Source of the DNA: Istiophorus platypterus
Taxonomy: Eukaryota; Chordata; Actinopteri; Istiophoriformes; Istiophoridae
Length of the DNA stretch: 64,000 nucleotides
Direction of reading: 5' to 3'
Assembly (NCBI GenBank): GCA_016859345.1
Contig: CM029112.1
Coordinates: forward strand, 10,754,589 to 10,818,588
Each line of letters begins with the position of its first letter. The stretch's first letter is position 1. Below the pieces are notes generated by a model. The model was given only the letters and a program-made list of their open reading frames with translations. It was not told where the DNA came from and did not search any database. Position numbers and translations under genes: made by a program. Positions 61,580 to 64,000 of the stretch are shown in pieces.

Positions 61580-63483
61580 GTCCTGGCGCAAAAGCACCAT
61601 CAAGGTCAGCAAAGGTTGAAAGACATGAGAGGTAAAAGAGAAAAGATTCTCATTGGAAGCTTCAAGGTGATTATCTATTTATTCCCTTCTTGTTGGCACA
61701 ATTCTATTGGACAGAGCCATTGGGGAAATCTCGGACTTCTCTGGACAGGGTGCCAGCATGTTGCTGCTGTCGACTCGGGCTTGAATTCTCTCCCCTGAGT
61801 TTAGTTCAGGCCTTACACACTGTGTAAGGTCATTATTGATATATCGGTTGTATTAATGTTGCCATGAATTTGAATATTCATGGTCCTCAGTGGACGACTC
61901 TTGAAGATTTTGATGACCCCCCCCCCCAGGTCCTCCATCTAGCCCGGCCGTCGGGTCAAAATGTCACCGTGACAAACTTTTTCATGCGCAACAAAAAGTT
62001 GCTTGTAATCCACGTTTGTGAAATTCGCTGATCCCTAGAGGACAAATCATAATTCTGTTGGCAACCTACTGACTTCCCCTCTGGCACTGTCATCTGGCAA
62101 AAAATTTCAGCTCATATGCAAAAAATATAAAAATCTAATGGGCAGATTGTCATAATATTATTCAGTCCCATTCATGCTCCCTAGAAGATGAAACCTCTCC
62201 AGCTATGAAAATTGTAAGGAGCCCATTTACATAATACCACAATAATGTCTATTGTTTTCATAGATTGTGTACTTTACACGGTTACTATTAATACCATGAA
62301 TTATTTACTGAATGTGGCTGTGCTCTCCTTTATTCAATTCGACAACCTCACCCACTGAGAGTAGTTTAATGGCATCCAGTGTAAAAAATGTGATGGAATT
62401 AAAGCTGGAAATGCTGAATTTGCTGCAATCTCGTAGTTGAAGTGAAGTAATATTACTGAATGTCATTTTTTCCTCCATATTATTTAACCGGTTTTCCATC
62501 TTTTTGTGTGGTTGTTTATCAGAGACACAAAACATGAATCAAGATATTAATCAAAACAACATCAGAAAAAGCCAAGATTGACTATGTATCTGTAGGAGAG
62601 ACTGAGCACAATTGTGGTCCCCTCCCGATCAAAGAAATATATAAGAATATCCATTTTGCTCCTTTATTCCGAGACACATAATTAAAAGATAGATTTGGTC
62701 TATGTTATGAGTTCTGTATAAAGCATGTCATGATATATGTTAACCTGCTGAGAGCGCCAAGGCAATAGTTTACTGATGGAGCCAAACTGCCCTCTGTGCA
62801 TGTGATAACAAAAAAGCGCTTTAAATCTATGATTAGAATTATACAATTGCAGTGATTTCAGGGACAGTTGTATAAATCACTTTGTATATAATTAGAGAAT
62901 TAAGGTGTATATCTCACTCTTTGGTGACTTAATAATTTCATTCAGAATATGGAAACATACTATTTGCAGCACCAAAGCACAATATCAGCCGACATTATCA
63001 GGGTTGATGGCTCCTGCTTTGCTACCTGACCTTGAGGCCCCATCTTCAAAAGGTTTTAATACCCTCACTTCCATTTTTTGATCACATATTTCATATTCCC
63101 GTAGTAATATTTATGTTCGGGTTACCAGTAAATCTGAGGCCACATAATGATCCAGCAGTGAAAAACTATCCACACTTCACATTCTGCAAGGAACAGGGGT
63201 AATAGGGGCCAAGTAACTCATCTTTGCCCTGAGGCCCCCTGGGTGATTAATTTGGTCTTCTCGAGCTCCAACGGCTGAATGGGCTGATAATGTCAGCTTA
63301 TAATGCTTGTTGCGATTATTGAATTTGTAAAGCGTCATTCTAACCCAAGTGTGTGCTGCTGCAGAGTGACGTGCCCGTACACCTGCAAACAAGTGAAAAC
63401 AGCAGAGGAAGGAAAATCTCCACCTCGGGCAGCAAGTCAAAAAAACCCCACAGCAATAATCAAGAAAGCCCCAGCTGTCTCCC

Positions 63484-63671
63484 TCACTGGCGACTGACAG
63501 CGCACAGCTCATAAGGCAAAGGGGTGAGGGTGAAGCCCACTACTGGCGTAAGATCCAGCTCATCCTCCGTAACTCCAGGCGGAGGAGTGAAACGAAAGCG
63601 CTGGAGGAGGGAGGTGAAGAAGAGGAAGAGCTCCATCCTGGCCAGACTCTCTCCTAGGCAAACCCTGCGAC
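63484..63671 (-). CDS. P450 last exon (heme ligand)
   Basis: Acceptor TTGCTGCAG, then RRVCLGESLARM to CAVSRQ and TGA (63,486-63,484). Confidence 0.92.
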
Positions 63672-64000
63672 CTGCAGCAACAAGCACCTGCAGTTGCACT
63701 GAATACAATCATGTATTTACAACTATTAAATATCTGTAATCTCTAGAGAACAAAAGCCAACAAGGTCGTAATACCTGCAGAAAAGGGCATGAAGGCATCT
63801 CTCCTGATGAATTTGCCCTCTTTATCCAGGAAATGGGAAGGGTTGAAAGTGTGTGGGCTCTCCCATTCGCTCTCATCGTACAAGACAGAAGTAAGAAGAG
63901 GAAAAACTGTAGTTCCCTGGAGGCAAAAGAAGTTTTGAGTTTTCAGAGATGGAAGAACATTTTTAACAAAAACAAATTTGTTTGGATTTGAAATGATGTG
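63484..64000 (-). CDS. CYP2-family cytochrome P450, last two exons
   Basis: A microsomal mono-oxygenase of the CYP2K/CYP2W1 type, which oxidises small lipophilic compounds; substrates cannot be read from this part. The penultimate exon reads GTTVFPLLTSVLYDESEWES and ends in FMPFSAG. The last exon continues RRVCLGESLARMELFLFFTS, giving FSAGRRVCLG, the heme-binding FxxGxRxCxG signature with its cysteine ligand, then LLQRFRF and the stop after CAVSRQ. The upstream exons lie right of the window. Being next to adap1 recalls human ADAP1-CYP2W1, so CYP2K or CYP2W1-like is inferred. No break is seen in what is present. Confidence 0.88.
63775..63916 (-). CDS. P450 penultimate exon
   Basis: 142 bp, the standard length of CYP2 exon 8. 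Acceptor GCCTCCAG, donor GTATTA. It ends in the first base of the glycine codon of the heme loop. Confidence 0.92.

Larger units (their letters stand above)
58278..63483. other. Intergenic region between the lone exon and the P450 gene
   Basis: About 5.2 kb, AT-rich, without a supported exon. It holds a Tc1-type MITE fragment, an ATT trinucleotide array, a second copy of the Harbinger-like element and a short poly-C run near 61,920. Open frames such as 59,812-60,132 lack protein character. Confidence 0.65.

Noticed and set aside
1..64000. CRISPR arrays, bacterial operons and tRNA or rRNA genes
   Set aside because: None seen. Gene structure is that of a vertebrate, and the only tRNA-like text is the SINE head at 15,140-15,186.

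Overview
The window looks like a piece of a ray-finned fish (teleost) chromosome. Genes are split into many short exons with GT-AG (once GC-AG) introns, CA/TG microsatellites are long and numerous, and dispersed repeats of familiar fish types are present. Every exon was read from the sequence by eye; no similarity search was run.

Layout, left to right. (1) 1-33,891: the 3' part of rab26 on the + strand, a vesicle-trafficking Rab GTPase. Six exons are placed. One short exon expected in the 22 kb intron (8,930-31,075) was not found. That intron holds decayed transposon pieces (Harbinger-like, SINE, hAT-like). (2) 33,892-37,168: rab26 3' UTR and intergenic DNA between two convergent genes, including a Tc1/mariner relic. 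(3) 37,169-49,778: adap1 on the - strand, complete, 11 coding exons and 377 codons, an ArfGAP with two PH domains. Its start lies in a CpG-rich promoter zone (about 49,780-50,690), and a second CpG-rich block sits in intron 1. (4) 51,703-54,155: rnps1 on the - strand, complete, 280 residues, a splicing and exon-junction-complex RNA-binding protein. Its start codon is split by an intron. (5) 55,516-57,617: a three-exon + strand gene of 566 codons that I cannot name, with an N-terminal transposase-type helix-turn-helix, a coiled coil and a terminal SUMO-like motif. (6) 58,136-58,277: an isolated, still open CYP2-type exon 8 on the - strand. (7) 63,484-64,000: the last two exons of a CYP2K/CYP2W1-like cytochrome P450 on the - strand, continuing beyond the window.

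The genes do not form a pathway. The order is of evolutionary interest: from memory, RAB26 and RNPS1 are near each other on human 16p13.3, while ADAP1 and CYP2W1 are near each other on 7p22.3, so this fish segment interleaves neighbours of two human regions. The best candidates for something little described are the unnamed helix-turn-helix gene, the lone P450 exon, the split start codon of rnps1 and the GC-AG intron plus missing exon of rab26.
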